Shown in pieces: positions 9,597 to 23,291 of a stretch of 64,000 bases of DNA. The position numbers and the translations under genes were made by a program. Origin of the DNA: Burkholderia sp. 9120 (GTDB lineage: Bacteria; Pseudomonadota; Gammaproteobacteria; Burkholderiales; Burkholderiaceae); assembly GCF_000745015.1 (NCBI RefSeq), contig NZ_JQNA01000001.1, forward strand, positions 1,054,001 through 1,118,000, in the 5' to 3' direction. The first letter of the stretch is position 1. Each line of letters opens with the position of its first letter. A model generated the notes under the pieces. It saw nothing but the letters and a program-made list of their open reading frames with translations. It was not told the DNA's origin and did no database searches.

Positions 9597-9614
9597 GTTC
9601 GACACATCCGAAAT

Positions 9615-10973
9615 TTAGGCCGTTGCCTGCTTGACCGCGCCGGCAATCGCTTCCGCGTGACGGATCGCGTCATCGGCATGCTCGGCTTCCACCATCACGC
9701 GCAGCACCGGTTCCGTACCGGATGCGCGAATCAGCACGCGGCCGCGGCCATGCAGCGCCTCCTCGGCATGACTGATCGCGCGACGGATCGCGTCGCTGCC
9801 CTTCCAGTCCGCGTCGGGCTTCATCCGCACGTTGATCAGCTTTTGCGGGAACAGCGTCACGCCGTCGAGCAGATCGGCCAGCGTCTGCTCGCTGCGCTTC
9901 ATCGCGGCCAGCACGAGCAACGCAGAGACGATGCCGTCGCCGGTCGAATGGCGGTCAAGGGAGAGAATATGGCCGGAGCCTTCCGCTCCGAGTTGCCAGC
10001 CGTGCTCGCGCAACTGCTCGAGCACGTAGCGGTCGCCCACCGCCGCGCGGACGAACTTCACACCGTCTCGTTGCAGCGCGACTTCAACCGCCATGTTGGT
10101 CATCAAGGTGCCGACCGCGCCTTCCACCTTGCCCTCTGTCGCGACGCGATCCTTGACCAGCACGTACAGCAATTCGTCGCCGTTATACAGGCGGCCGGCT
10201 GCGTCGACGATCTGCAGACGGTCGGCGTCGCCGTCGAGCGCAATGCCGAGGTCGGCGTGGTTCGCGCGCACCGCGCGCACCAGCGCGTCCGGCGCGGTCG
10301 CGCCGACGCCGTCGTTGATGTTGAAGCCGTTCGGCGCGACGCCGATCGGAATCACGTCCGCGCCGAGTTCGTGGAACACGTGCGGTGCGATGTCGTAGGC
10401 GGCGCCGTGCGCACAATCCACCACCAGCTTCAGCCCGCGCAGGTCGAACGCGGCCGGGAACGTGCTCTTGCAGAACTCGATGTAGCGGCCGGCGGCGTCG
10501 TCGAGACGTCGCGCCTTGCCGAGTTGCTCGGAAGCCGCGCAGGAGAGCGGCAGATCGAGCTGCTCTTCGATCTGCAATTCCACTTCGTCGGGCAGCTTGT
10601 TGCCGTCGGCGGAGAAGAATTTGATGCCGTTGTCGTAGTACGGATTGTGCGATGCGCTGATCACCACGCCCGCGGCGAGCCGCAACGCGCGCGTCAGGTA
10701 GGCGACACCGGGAGTCGGCATCGGGCCGGCCAGCATCACGTCGACGCCTGCCGCCGAGAAACCCGCTTCCAGCGCGGCTTCGAGCATGTAGCCCGACACC
10801 CGCGTGTCTTTGCCGATCAGCACGGTCGGCCGGGCGCCGCTCTTAGCCCAGCGGTCCGCGCCCGCGAGCACCTTGCCGGCCGCGTAGCCGAGCCGCAACA
10901 CAAACTCCGGCGTAATCGGGCCTTCGCCGACCTTGCCTCGAATCCCATCCGTTCCAAAATAACGACGTGCCAT
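9615..10973 (-). CDS. glmM: Phosphoglucosamine mutase GlmM
   Basis: Converts glucosamine-6-phosphate to glucosamine-1-phosphate for UDP-GlcNAc, the precursor of peptidoglycan and lipopolysaccharide. The 452-residue protein has the active phosphoserine S108 in [16 protein letters not shown], the Mg-binding DGDADR loop, and the C-terminal phosphate-binding [13 protein letters not shown] strong AAGGAGG lies 9 bp before the ATG at 10973. It follows folP by 25 bp, the arrangement also seen in E. coli (ftsH-folP-glmM), so the two are probably co-transcribed. Confidence 0.97.
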   Translation of the reverse strand: MARRYFGTDGIRGKVGEGPITPEFVLRLGYAAGKVLAGADRWAKSGARPTVLIGKDTRVSGYMLEAALEAGFSAAGVDVMLAGPMPTPGVAYLTRALRLAAGVVISASHNPYYDNGIKFFSADGNKLPDEVELQIEEQLDLPLSCAASEQLGKARRLDDAAGRYIEFCKSTFPAAFDLRGLKLVVDCAHGAAYDIAPHVFHELGADVIPIGVAPNGFNINDGVGATAPDALVRAVRANHADLGIALDGDADRLQIVDAAGRLYNGDELLYVLVKDRVATEGKVEGAVGTLMTNMAVEVALQRDGVKFVRAAVGDRYVLEQLREHGWQLGAEGSGHILSLDRHSTGDGIVSALLVLAAMKRSEQTLADLLDGVTLFPQKLINVRMKPDADWKGSDAIRRAISHAEEALHGRGRVLIRASGTEPVLRVMVEAEHADDAIRHAEAIAGAVKQATA

Positions 10974-10998
10974 GTTTTATCTTCCTCCTTGGCTTTTT

Positions 10999-11913
10999 TC
11001 AGGTTCTAGCCTGCGGGCGGCTTATCGCCGCATCGCGCATGGCTGCCCACACTTTCAATGCATCCACTGTTTGCGCGACATCATGCACGCGCAGAATCGC
11101 GGCGCCCCGCTCGGCGGCACACACCGCCGCGGCGACGCTGCCGGCGACGCGCTCCGGCGCCGGACGCCCAATCACCGCGCCGACCATCGACTTACGCGAC
11201 ATGCCCGCGAGAATCGGATACGGCGGCTTGGCCCGCGGCGCCGTGTCCTGCAGATGCGCGAGCAAAGTGTAGTTGTGTTCGATGACCGCTTTACCGAAGC
11301 CGAAGCCCGGATCCACGCTGATACGCGCGCGCGCGACGCCTGCTTGCGTCAACGCGGCCACACGTTCCTCGAGAAACTGCCGGACTTCGCCGATTACATC
11401 ATCGTAGACAGGCTCGCCGAGCTGCATGGTTTGCGGCTCGCCGAGCATATGCATTACACATAGGCCACAGTTGCTGTCGCGTACCGCGTCGATGGCGCCG
11501 GACATGCGGAAGCCCCAGATGTCGTTGATCAGATCGGCGCCTGCGCTCAACGCATGGCGCATCACTTCGGGCTTGTAGGTATCGATCGACAACGGCACGT
11601 TCGCCGCGCGAAGCTGCTCGACGAGCGGAATCACCCGTTCAAGCTCTTCGTCGAGCGGCACCGGCGGCGCGCCGGGCCGGGTGGACTCGCCGCCAATGTC
11701 GATGATGTCCGCGCCGTCGAGCAGCATACGCTCGGCCTGGCGCAGCGCGTCGCCGCGCATGGCGTATTGACCACCGTCGGAAAACGAGTCCGGCGTGATG
11801 TTCAGGATGCCCATGACCAACGGGCGTTCAAAGGTCAGCTTGAAGCGTCCGCATTGCAGCGGCTCGGGCAACGGAGCGGGAGATAAATCGACTGTCGACA
11901 CGTAGCGATGCAT
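10999..11913 (-). CDS. folP: Dihydropteroate synthase
   Basis: Condenses p-aminobenzoate with 6-hydroxymethyl-dihydropterin pyrophosphate in folate synthesis; the target of sulfonamides. The 304-residue TIM-barrel protein shows the two family signatures, MGILNITPDSFSDGG (about residues 34-48) and DIGGESTRPGAPPV, plus DPGFGFGK and SRKSMVGAV. Its first 20 residues are longer than in E. coli FolP. It sits 73 bp after ftsH, beyond an intrinsic terminator, so expression depends on read-through or an internal promoter. Confidence 0.96.
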   Translation of the reverse strand: MHRYVSTVDLSPAPLPEPLQCGRFKLTFERPLVMGILNITPDSFSDGGQYAMRGDALRQAERMLLDGADIIDIGGESTRPGAPPVPLDEELERVIPLVEQLRAANVPLSIDTYKPEVMRHALSAGADLINDIWGFRMSGAIDAVRDSNCGLCVMHMLGEPQTMQLGEPVYDDVIGEVRQFLEERVAALTQAGVARARISVDPGFGFGKAVIEHNYTLLAHLQDTAPRAKPPYPILAGMSRKSMVGAVIGRPAPERVAGSVAAAVCAAERGAAILRVHDVAQTVDALKVWAAMRDAAISRPQART

Positions 11914-11928
11914 TAAATAAAACGAGAT

Positions 11929-11966
11929 AAATGCAAAACGGGCCGGTGTGAAAACACACCGGCCCG
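11929..11966 (-). terminator. Intrinsic terminator between ftsH and folP
   Basis: Perfect 12-bp stem CGGGCCGGTGTG (11939-11950) and complement (11955-11966) with loop AAAA, followed on the minus strand by TTTTGCATTT. It would end ftsH transcripts before folP. Confidence 0.8.
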
Positions 11967-11986
11967 CACTTTCTACTTCTGGCTCA

Positions 11987-13882
<1,896 letters not shown>

Positions 13883-14071
13883 AGCACCACTCCTTCACTT
13901 AGACGGGCGCCTACATTTGCCTTGCGGCACCACGAAAGCATTCTAATCCAGTCCGCAGACCCCTGCCATAAGGTTTCGCTACCACAGAAATAGCGTAGCG
14001 GGCATTTACCGCGCCGATTTCCGACGCCATGAAGCCATTATCGGCAGATGCGGATCCGTCCTGCAGCTTCC

Positions 14072-14734
14072 CTATGCGGGCCGCTTGAGATGCTTACCCA
14101 AAATAAACGTTTCTGACGACTTGTCCCGCGACGCTTTCGGCTTGCGGGCCGCCACCACCTTGAACTGTTGCTTGAACTTTTCGACAATCTGGCTGTAACC
14201 GCTGCCATGGAAACATTTGACTAAAAGGGCACCATCCGGCTTCAGGTGATTTTGCGAAAATTCCATCGCAAGATCGCACAGATGCTCGATTCGCGCGGCA
14301 TCCGCCACCGCCACTCCCGACAGGTTGGGCGCCATATCCGAAATTACAAGGTCGACCTGACGTTCTCCGACCAATTCTTCCAGTTGGAGCACCACCGAGT
14401 CTTCGCGGAAGTCGCCCAGGATGAAGTGAACGTCGGAAATCGGCTCCATGGGCAGCATGTCCAGCGCGATGATGGTCCCGTCGATGCCGCCCTGACGTTC
14501 GGCGTCGCGCTGCGAGCCCTTCGCCAGCTTGTTGCGTGCGTACTGGCTCCAGCTACCCGGCACTGAGCCCAGATCGACGATCACCTGCCCCGGCCGGATC
14601 AGCTTGTCCTGTTCGTCGATTTCCTTGAGCTTATAGGCCGCGCGGGCGCGATAGCCCTCCCGCTGCGCCATTTTCACGTACGGATCGTTGATGTGGTCGT
14701 GCAGCCACGCGGTATTGAACTTGTTTTTTGCCAT
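14072..14734 (-). CDS. rlmE: 23S rRNA 2'-O-methyltransferase RlmE (FtsJ/RrmJ)
   Basis: Methylates U2552 of 23S rRNA, in the A loop, late in 50S assembly. The 220-residue product begins [20 protein letters not shown] and shows the SAM motif [13 protein letters not shown], with G-to-S at the usual GAAPGGW glycine, and the catalytic K-D-K-E set in [29 protein letters not shown] and SSETFILG. The open frame runs 261 codons further upstream, but that extension covers the divergent yhbY gene antisense and is not credible; 14734 gives the normal family length. Confidence 0.95.
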   Translation of the reverse strand: MAKNKFNTAWLHDHINDPYVKMAQREGYRARAAYKLKEIDEQDKLIRPGQVIVDLGSVPGSWSQYARNKLAKGSQRDAERQGGIDGTIIALDMLPMEPISDVHFILGDFREDSVVLQLEELVGERQVDLVISDMAPNLSGVAVADAARIEHLCDLAMEFSQNHLKPDGALLVKCFHGSGYSQIVEKFKQQFKVVAARKPKASRDKSSETFILGKHLKRPA

Positions 14735-14935
14735 TAAACGTTGAACTCTTGCTGCGTCATGTCGCGCTTTAGCGGATAATACGCGGTTAATTCGCGCGGA
14801 CACCGCCAAAACTGGCTGCCATCCGCGATTCTGATGTTCTGACGCGCCGCCCTGCCGAACCGCCCCGATCGAGCCAATCGAACGACTGGATCGGAAACGC
14901 AGGTGCCGCCATTTTAGTCGAGTCTCCCACTTTCC

Positions 14936-15466
14936 ATGTCTGCCCTCAAAGTCTCTACCGACCAACGCGCCGAGTTGCGCTCCCAGGCACATGCGCTCAA
15001 ACCGGTCGTGCTCGTCGGCGCCGAAGGTTTGACCGACGCTGTGCTGACCGAAATCAAGGTTCACCTGGGCGCGCACCAGTTGATCAAAATCCGCGTGTTC
15101 GGCGACGAACGCGAAGAACGCATCGCGATCTACGAAGAAATCTGCGACAAACTGAATGCCGCGCCGATTCAGCATATCGGCAAGCTGCTGGTGATCTGGA
15201 AGCCGGAAGCGGCCGAAAAACCCGCAGCGAAGACCAAGCGCGGCGCCCTGCCGAGCGCTCGCGAAGCCGCTGTCGAAGCCAAGCCGGGTAAAGGCCGTGC
15301 ACCGCGCGTCGTCACCGTGGTAAAGCCCAGCGAAATCCCGATGCGCAAGCCGAAGGCCAAAGCAGTCGTCGTGCGTGGCAATGAACGCGTCACGCAAGGC
15401 GGCAACATCAAGCGCGCCAAGAAGCGCCAAACCAGCGCGAAGCGCTCGCATCAGTCGTCGAAATAA
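14936..15466 (+). CDS. yhbY: CRM-domain RNA-binding protein YhbY with basic tail
   Basis: YhbY proteins bind the pre-50S ribosomal subunit. Residues 1-95 form the CRM domain ([20 protein letters not shown]; a GxxG-type loop at about 57-66). Residues 96-176 form an Ala/Lys/Arg-rich tail ending [11 protein letters not shown], nearly doubling the usual length of about 97 residues. The tail is probably a disordered RNA-binding extension. The gene is divergent from rlmE across about 200 bp, the usual pairing of two ribosome-biogenesis genes. The ATG at 14936 is the only plausible start, since the CRM domain begins immediately. Confidence 0.9.
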   Translation: MSALKVSTDQRAELRSQAHALKPVVLVGAEGLTDAVLTEIKVHLGAHQLIKIRVFGDEREERIAIYEEICDKLNAAPIQHIGKLLVIWKPEAAEKPAAKTKRGALPSAREAAVEAKPGKGRAPRVVTVVKPSEIPMRKPKAKAVVVRGNERVTQGGNIKRAKKRQTSAKRSHQSSK

Positions 15467-15478
15467 ACGGGTGATGAG

Positions 15479-15546
15479 AGGTGCGGGCGAGGTCCGCACC
15501 TTGGGTTCAGTCGGCACAGGTCCCGCTTTCCTGGACTTGTGCCGAC
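15479..15546 (+). terminator. Two hairpins after yhbY
   Basis: First stem AGGTGCGG/CCGCACCT (15479-15486, 15494-15501), followed by TTGGGTTC. A second, longer stem pairs 15510-15523 with 15533-15546 (GTCGGCACA/TGTGCCGAC plus GTCC/GGAC, one wobble). Neither has a proper U run. They probably mark the 3' end of yhbY mRNA. The remaining gap to 15696 has no recognisable feature. Confidence 0.5.
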
Positions 15547-15696
15547 AGCAGCAGCCGCCGGGAATTTAGCAGCGCGATCGTGCAGCACTGCATCGACCAG
15601 ATTGCGGCTTGTTGAGCAACGCTATCAGCCAAGCCCAACTCAACCCGCCACGCGCGCACTAACCGGCGCCGCGGTTATAGCACACCACCGCCGCGC

Positions 15697-16209
15697 TCAG
15701 CCGGCAACCTTCCCCGCCGTATCGCGAGCAGCACCCTGCTCCGCTACTACAATGCCGGCGCCCGCGGGCAGCTTCCACACCAGCGCGACGCCCAGCAGGC
15801 TCTCAATCAGATAGAACAGACTCGACACGCCGTGCAGAATGCCAAAGCGAGTCGCGTAAGCCGAATGCCCGACATCCGTGCCCGCCTGCAGCGCGGCAAT
15901 GCGTATTGCATTCATAAACGGCTGCAACGCGAAGTAGCCCACCAGCACACACACCAGCATGCCGACAATCAGCCAGCGCAACTGGCGATAAGCGTTAGCG
16001 CCACGCCGAACCAGCACGTTGGCCAGCCCCAGCAGCAAAATGCCGCACACGGCGCCCAGCACACCCTCGATGCGAAACAGTTGCGCCGCCACCGCGCCGG
16101 CCGAAATCCGGTCGAGCGATGTGAATAACACCGGCGCGACCGCATAGCCGATAGTCAGCAGACTACCGACCCAGACCACCGTCAAGAGGCGGAAGAAACG
16201 ATGCGGCAT
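15697..16209 (-). CDS. DUF4149-type integral membrane protein
   Basis: Small inner-membrane protein of unknown function, 170 residues from the ATG at 16209. Four hydrophobic segments are visible: LTVVWVGSLLTIGYAVAPVL, GVLGAVCGILLLGLANVLV, WLIVGMLVCVLVGYFAL, and the pair near GILHGVSSLFYLIESLLGVALVW. The FRLLTVVWVGSLLTIGYAVAPVLF start is typical of DUF4149. The frame also opens with TTG at 16233, overlapping the greA stop (TTGA), which would couple translation to greA; no strong Shine-Dalgarno decides between the two. Its position right behind greA is common in Burkholderiales. Confidence 0.8.
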   Translation of the reverse strand: MPHRFFRLLTVVWVGSLLTIGYAVAPVLFTSLDRISAGAVAAQLFRIEGVLGAVCGILLLGLANVLVRRGANAYRQLRWLIVGMLVCVLVGYFALQPFMNAIRIAALQAGTDVGHSAYATRFGILHGVSSLFYLIESLLGVALVWKLPAGAGIVVAEQGAARDTAGKVAG

Positions 16210-16229
16210 CAAGGACACCGGAGCCGCTT

Positions 16230-16706
16230 TCAAACGTAGCTCACCGCGATGATTTCGTATTCGCGCACGCCGCTAGGCGCCTGCACCGAGGCCACGTCGC
16301 CTTCGGACTTACCGATCAATGCACGCGCGATCGGCGAGCTGATCGAGATCAGGCCGTGGTCGATGTCCGCTTCGTCGTCGCCGACGATCTGATACTTGAC
16401 CGGCGCGCCCGAGTCCAGGTCTTCGAGCTCGACCGTCGCGCCAAACACCACGCGGCCGTCCGCGTCAACCAACGCCGGATCGATGACTTGCGCACCGGCC
16501 AGCTTCGATTCGATCTCGGCAATGCGGCCTTCGATAAAACCCTGCTTTTCCTTCGCCGCGTCGTATTCCGAGTTTTCCGACAGATCGCCCTGGGCACGCG
16601 CTTCGGAGATCGATTTGATCACCGCCGGACGCTCAACCGATTTCAGGCGCTGCAACTCATCGCGCAACATTTCCGCGCCGCGCTTCGTCAATGGAACAGT
16701 GCTCAT
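16230..16706 (-). CDS. greA: Transcription elongation factor GreA
   Basis: Binds the RNA polymerase secondary channel and stimulates cleavage of backtracked transcripts. The 158-residue length and sequence match the family: an N-terminal coiled coil (residues 10-75) with the acidic tip [18 protein letters not shown] carrying the catalytic Asp/Glu pair, then the FKBP-like C-terminal domain. The open frame extends 18 codons upstream, but [10 protein letters not shown] is the family's N terminus. The leader between carB and greA contains a long hairpin with a U run, so greA may be controlled by attenuation or has its own promoter. Confidence 0.95.
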   Translation of the reverse strand: MSTVPLTKRGAEMLRDELQRLKSVERPAVIKSISEARAQGDLSENSEYDAAKEKQGFIEGRIAEIESKLAGAQVIDPALVDADGRVVFGATVELEDLDSGAPVKYQIVGDDEADIDHGLISISSPIARALIGKSEGDVASVQAPSGVREYEIIAVSYV

Positions 16707-16732
16707 AAACAACTCTATGCAAAAAACAGCCG

Positions 16733-16827
16733 TAAAAAAAATCACCGCGGTTAAGTGCATTCCGTGGGACGCGGCGACCCGGGCAAAACCCGGACCACAG
16801 CACCTGCGGAACGCCGCTTAACCGCGG
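16733..16827 (-). terminator. Long nested hairpin with U run between carB and greA
   Basis: An outer 11-bp perfect stem (CCGCGGTTAAG 16745-16755, CTTAACCGCGG 16817-16827) encloses TTCCG/CGGAA, GTGG/CCAC and CCGGG/CCCGG arms. On the minus strand the structure is followed by GTGATTTTTTTTACGG. It starts about 30 bp past the carB stop and ends about 27 bp before the greA ATG. It should end carBA transcription, and any greA promoter would have to lie inside or after it. Confidence 0.85.
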
Positions 16828-16857
16828 CACTTACATCTTGGACAGGTATTCGAAGCC

Positions 16858-20112
<3,255 letters not shown>

Positions 20113-20260
20113 AACGCTCTCGCTAAATATTCCTGTGTTCTTTCCGTTGGCGCGCGCCGTTGCTACGTTGCGCGCGCTCTGCTGTGTGCGGTTTGCTTCG
20201 CGTTGTTCCGTCTCGCGCTGCGAACCGCGCGCCGCCGGAGCGGCGCGTCACATGCTCCGC

Positions 20261-21415
20261 TTAAGCCGCAGCGGTCTTGCCGGCCTTCTTCGTGTCCATC
20301 AACGCCGTGAAGCGGTCGAACAGATAGGCGATGTCGTGCGGACCGGGCGACGCTTCCGGGTGACCCTGGAAGCAGAACGCCGGCTTGTCCGTCAGCGCGA
20401 AACCTTGCAGCGTGCCGTCGAACAGCGAAACGTGCGTGGCGCGCGCGTTGGCGGGCAGCGTGGCGGCGTCGACCGCGAAGCCGTGGTTTTGCGACGTGAT
20501 CACGACGCGGCCGTCGTCCAGATCTTTGACCGGATGGTTCGCGCCGTGGTGGCCGGTCTTCATCTTCATGGTCTTCGCGCCGACCGCGAGGCCCATGATC
20601 TGGTGGCCGAGGCAAATACCGAAGGTCGGAATGCCGCGCTCGATCAGCTCTTTGGTGGCCGCGATCGCGTAGTCGCACGGTTCCGGATCGCCCGGGCCGT
20701 TCGACAGGAACACGCCGTCCGGGTTGAGCGCGAGCGCGTCAGCGGCGCTGGCTTGCGCCGGCAGCACGGTGACGTGGCAGCCGCGTTCGGCCAGCATGCG
20801 CAGAATGTTGTACTTGACGCCGTAGTCGAACGCGACGACGCGGTACTTCGGCGCCTTCTGCGTGCCGTAGCCCTCGCCCAGACGCCATTCGGTCTGGGTC
20901 CATTCGTAGGTTTCCTTCGTCGACACGACCTTCGCGAGGTCCATGCCCGAGAGGCCCGGGAACGAGCGCGCGAGTTCGATGGCCTTGGCTTCGTCGTCGG
21001 AACCGGCGAGGATCGCGCCGTTCTGCGCCCCCTTGTCGCGCAGCACGCGGGTCAGCATGCGGGTGTCGAGACCGGCGATGGCGACCACGCCTTCGTCTTT
21101 GAGGTATTGCGGGAGCGTGCGCTCCATGCGGAAGTTCGACGCAAGAACCGGCAGATCACGGATGATCAGGCCGGCGGCATGGACTTTCGTGGCTTCGACG
21201 TCTTCGGCATTCACGCCGACGTTGCCGATATGCGGATACGTGAGGGTCACGATCTGGCGCGCGTAGCTCGGGTCAGTCAGGATTTCCTGATAGCCGGTGA
21301 TAGCGGTGTTGAACACGACTTCGCCGATGGTATGCCCGGGGGCGCCGATCGAGTAACCACGAAAGACCGTGCCGTCGGCGAGCGCGAGCAGAGCGGGAGA
21401 AAATGACGGCAACAC
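20261..21415 (-). CDS. carA: Carbamoyl-phosphate synthase small subunit (glutaminase)
   Basis: Class-I glutamine amidotransferase that supplies ammonia to CarB. From the GTG at 21415 it is 384 residues, the normal length. AAGGAG lies 6 bp before this GTG, which decides the start; the frame remains open for 46 more codons upstream but without support. The N-terminal domain is followed by the amidotransferase domain with nucleophile Cys in [11 protein letters not shown] and the partner His-x-Glu in [10 protein letters not shown]. The 148-bp gap to carB contains only a short GC-rich hairpin (near 20235-20255). Confidence 0.96.
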   Translation of the reverse strand: MLPSFSPALLALADGTVFRGYSIGAPGHTIGEVVFNTAITGYQEILTDPSYARQIVTLTYPHIGNVGVNAEDVEATKVHAAGLIIRDLPVLASNFRMERTLPQYLKDEGVVAIAGLDTRMLTRVLRDKGAQNGAILAGSDDEAKAIELARSFPGLSGMDLAKVVSTKETYEWTQTEWRLGEGYGTQKAPKYRVVAFDYGVKYNILRMLAERGCHVTVLPAQASAADALALNPDGVFLSNGPGDPEPCDYAIAATKELIERGIPTFGICLGHQIMGLAVGAKTMKMKTGHHGANHPVKDLDDGRVVITSQNHGFAVDAATLPANARATHVSLFDGTLQGFALTDKPAFCFQGHPEASPGPHDIAYLFDRFTALMDTKKAGKTAAA

Positions 21416-21670
21416 GGGAAACTCCTTGGAGGAACACCCTGTTGCCGACCTGTCTATCCGACTGCGAGCCGCAGCGGAACGCATCCATGAGGATGCACGC
21501 GCAGACTCGCTCGCGTACTGCCGTTGACGTTGCAAGGGGCGCGATGGGTCCATTGTGTGGACGGATCGGCTGGGTGCGGGGCCCTTCTTGCTACGCCAGT
21601 GGCGCGCGGCGGATGAACGGTATGGGAGAGGTAGGCGCTAGGGTGCGGGTTGATAAGCTCAAACCTTAAA

Positions 21671-21700
21671 ATTATAGCGTGAAACACCCCTTCCCGCCAA
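21671..21700 (-). promoter_or_regulatory. Predicted sigma-70 promoter of carAB
   Basis: On the minus strand TTGGCG (21700-21695), 18 bp, then TATAAT (21676-21671), a perfect -10. Initiation near 21664 gives a leader of about 250 nt before carA. No coding gene was found in the leader or in the rest of the 21416-21855 gap. Confidence 0.65.
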
Positions 21701-21806
21701 ATCCGAGATGGCAGGCGCGCCGTGGGAGGCTCGCTTTGAATGCACTCAAAGCCTTGCTGCGTCGGGGTTTGAACCCATCGGACAGAATTTATGCGGCGTA
21801 AATCAG

Positions 21807-21837
21807 GATAGTGCCGGTCAATATGACCGGCACTATC
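21807..21837 (-). terminator. Hairpin after the MFS gene
   Basis: Perfect 14-bp inverted repeat (GATAGTGCCGGTCA 21807-21820 and complement 21824-21837) with a 3-nt loop, 18 bp past the MFS stop codon. The trailing minus-strand sequence (CTGATTTACG) is only weakly U-rich, but the position fits a terminator. Confidence 0.7.
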
Positions 21838-21855
21838 AATACCGGTACCGAGGGC

Positions 21856-23097
21856 TTAGGCGTCTTGCGGCTCGCGAGCGCCGACCGCCTTGACCGGCTT
21901 CCTGGCAGGCAGGGCGAACCAGATCGCGCTCAGTATCTGCAGCACGATGAGAATGCCCCAGGCAGTCAGATGCGCGGACACCGGATAGTGCCCGCCGCTC
22001 GCCGGCCAGTGCGACAACACCGCGCCGACGCCAATCTGAAAACCGAAAATCAGCAAGAAGATAATCAGATTCAACGTCGTGTTGACGCGGCCCGTCATCT
22101 GCGGCGGAAAGTGCCGTGCCATCACCGCGTAGATCAGAATGCCGGTGCCGCCGAACGCCCCATACGCCGCCCACAGCAGGCCGGCAGGCAGCGGCGCCTT
22201 GAACACGATCAGCAATTGCGTCACGACGAACAGCGCCATGCCGATCCCGCAAAAGGCATACAGCGAGATGCCGCGCCGCTCGAGACTACGCGCCGCTGCG
22301 CCAAAGCCGATGCAGCCAGCCATCATCGCGAAACCGAGAATCGACACCAACGCCGCCGCCTCGCGTGGCGCGAAGCCCTGCACGTCGCGCAACCAGGCGC
22401 CGACCCACAGCGACTGCATCGCGTAAAAGACGCCCTGCGTGACGACCGAAAACGACGCGATCTTCCAGAACGCAGCGCTGCCGAGAATGTGCAACGTGCC
22501 CTTGAACTGCGTGCTTATGCTCGCCTGATGATGGGTTTCCTTCGTATCGGGCGCGAGCGTCCACAACGCCAGCGCCACCAGCACCGTCATCAGGCCTAGT
22601 CCGACACAGACCGTGCGCCACGTGGCGAGACCCAGCACCCAGGTAAGCGGCGAGCCGACCATGACGCCGCCCAGGCCGCCGACCGCCATCACGAGTCCGT
22701 TCATCAACGGCAGGCGTGCGGTGGCGAAATGCTGCGCCAGCGCCTTGAACGCGCCGCCGAGGCAGACCGAGACACCCATGCCGATCAGCAGACGCCCCAC
22801 CATCATCATGCCGACGCTGTGCGCCGCGCCGAACACCCAGATGCCGAGCGCGGCGAATAGCAACGTGCCCGCCGTGACCCGCCGTGAGCCGAAATGATCC
22901 AGCAGCACGCCGGCCGGAATCTGCGCGCCCGCGAACCCCAGGAAATACAGACTGGTCAGCACGCCGAGGTTGGCAGCCGACAAACCGAGGTCGTGCGTAA
23001 TGAATGGCGCAAAACCGAGATTGACGCCGCGAAACACGTAGGAAACGAAGTAGCCCGCGGAAAACAGGAGAAAAACGCGCAGTTGGGTCGGCGACAT
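21856..23097 (-). CDS. Major facilitator superfamily transporter
   Basis: Inner-membrane secondary transporter, 413 residues with about twelve hydrophobic segments. The family loop between segments 2 and 3 is present (GVLLDHFGSRRVTAG), as is the start pattern SAGYFVSYVFRGVNLGFAPFI. The overall pattern resembles anion/sugar or nitrate-type MFS members, but the substrate cannot be told from sequence alone. It is monocistronic, between the carAB promoter and the mltD terminator. The ATG at 23097 begins directly at the first membrane segment. Confidence 0.85.
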   Translation of the reverse strand: MSPTQLRVFLLFSAGYFVSYVFRGVNLGFAPFITHDLGLSAANLGVLTSLYFLGFAGAQIPAGVLLDHFGSRRVTAGTLLFAALGIWVFGAAHSVGMMMVGRLLIGMGVSVCLGGAFKALAQHFATARLPLMNGLVMAVGGLGGVMVGSPLTWVLGLATWRTVCVGLGLMTVLVALALWTLAPDTKETHHQASISTQFKGTLHILGSAAFWKIASFSVVTQGVFYAMQSLWVGAWLRDVQGFAPREAAALVSILGFAMMAGCIGFGAAARSLERRGISLYAFCGIGMALFVVTQLLIVFKAPLPAGLLWAAYGAFGGTGILIYAVMARHFPPQMTGRVNTTLNLIIFLLIFGFQIGVGAVLSHWPASGGHYPVSAHLTAWGILIVLQILSAIWFALPARKPVKAVGAREPQDA

Positions 23098-23181
23098 AAG
23101 CTATGAGTGAAACAGCGAGGCAGAACGGAGCTCGAAAGATAAAGCAAATCGGCCGGGCCTGCCGTCAATCTTCCGATCAAT

Positions 23182-23212
23182 GAAAAACGCCGTCACCATA
23201 GGTGACGGCGTT
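23182..23212 (-). terminator. Terminator after mltD
   Basis: Perfect 12-bp stem AACGCCGTCACC (23186-23197) with complement at 23201-23212 and loop ATA, followed on the minus strand by TTTCATTG. It lies 80 bp past the mltD stop. Confidence 0.75.
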
Positions 23213-23291
23213 GGAAATAACACGGTGCGTGATCGGAGCGCAATTCATGCGCTGCCCCCGCAACGCATGTGGTCACTACCGTGGCAGCCGC

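Noticed and set aside
21755..21785. T-arm-like sequence GGGTTTGAACCC, possible tRNA
   Set aside because: The flanks do not pair as a 5-bp T stem, and no acceptor, D or anticodon arm can be drawn on either strand.
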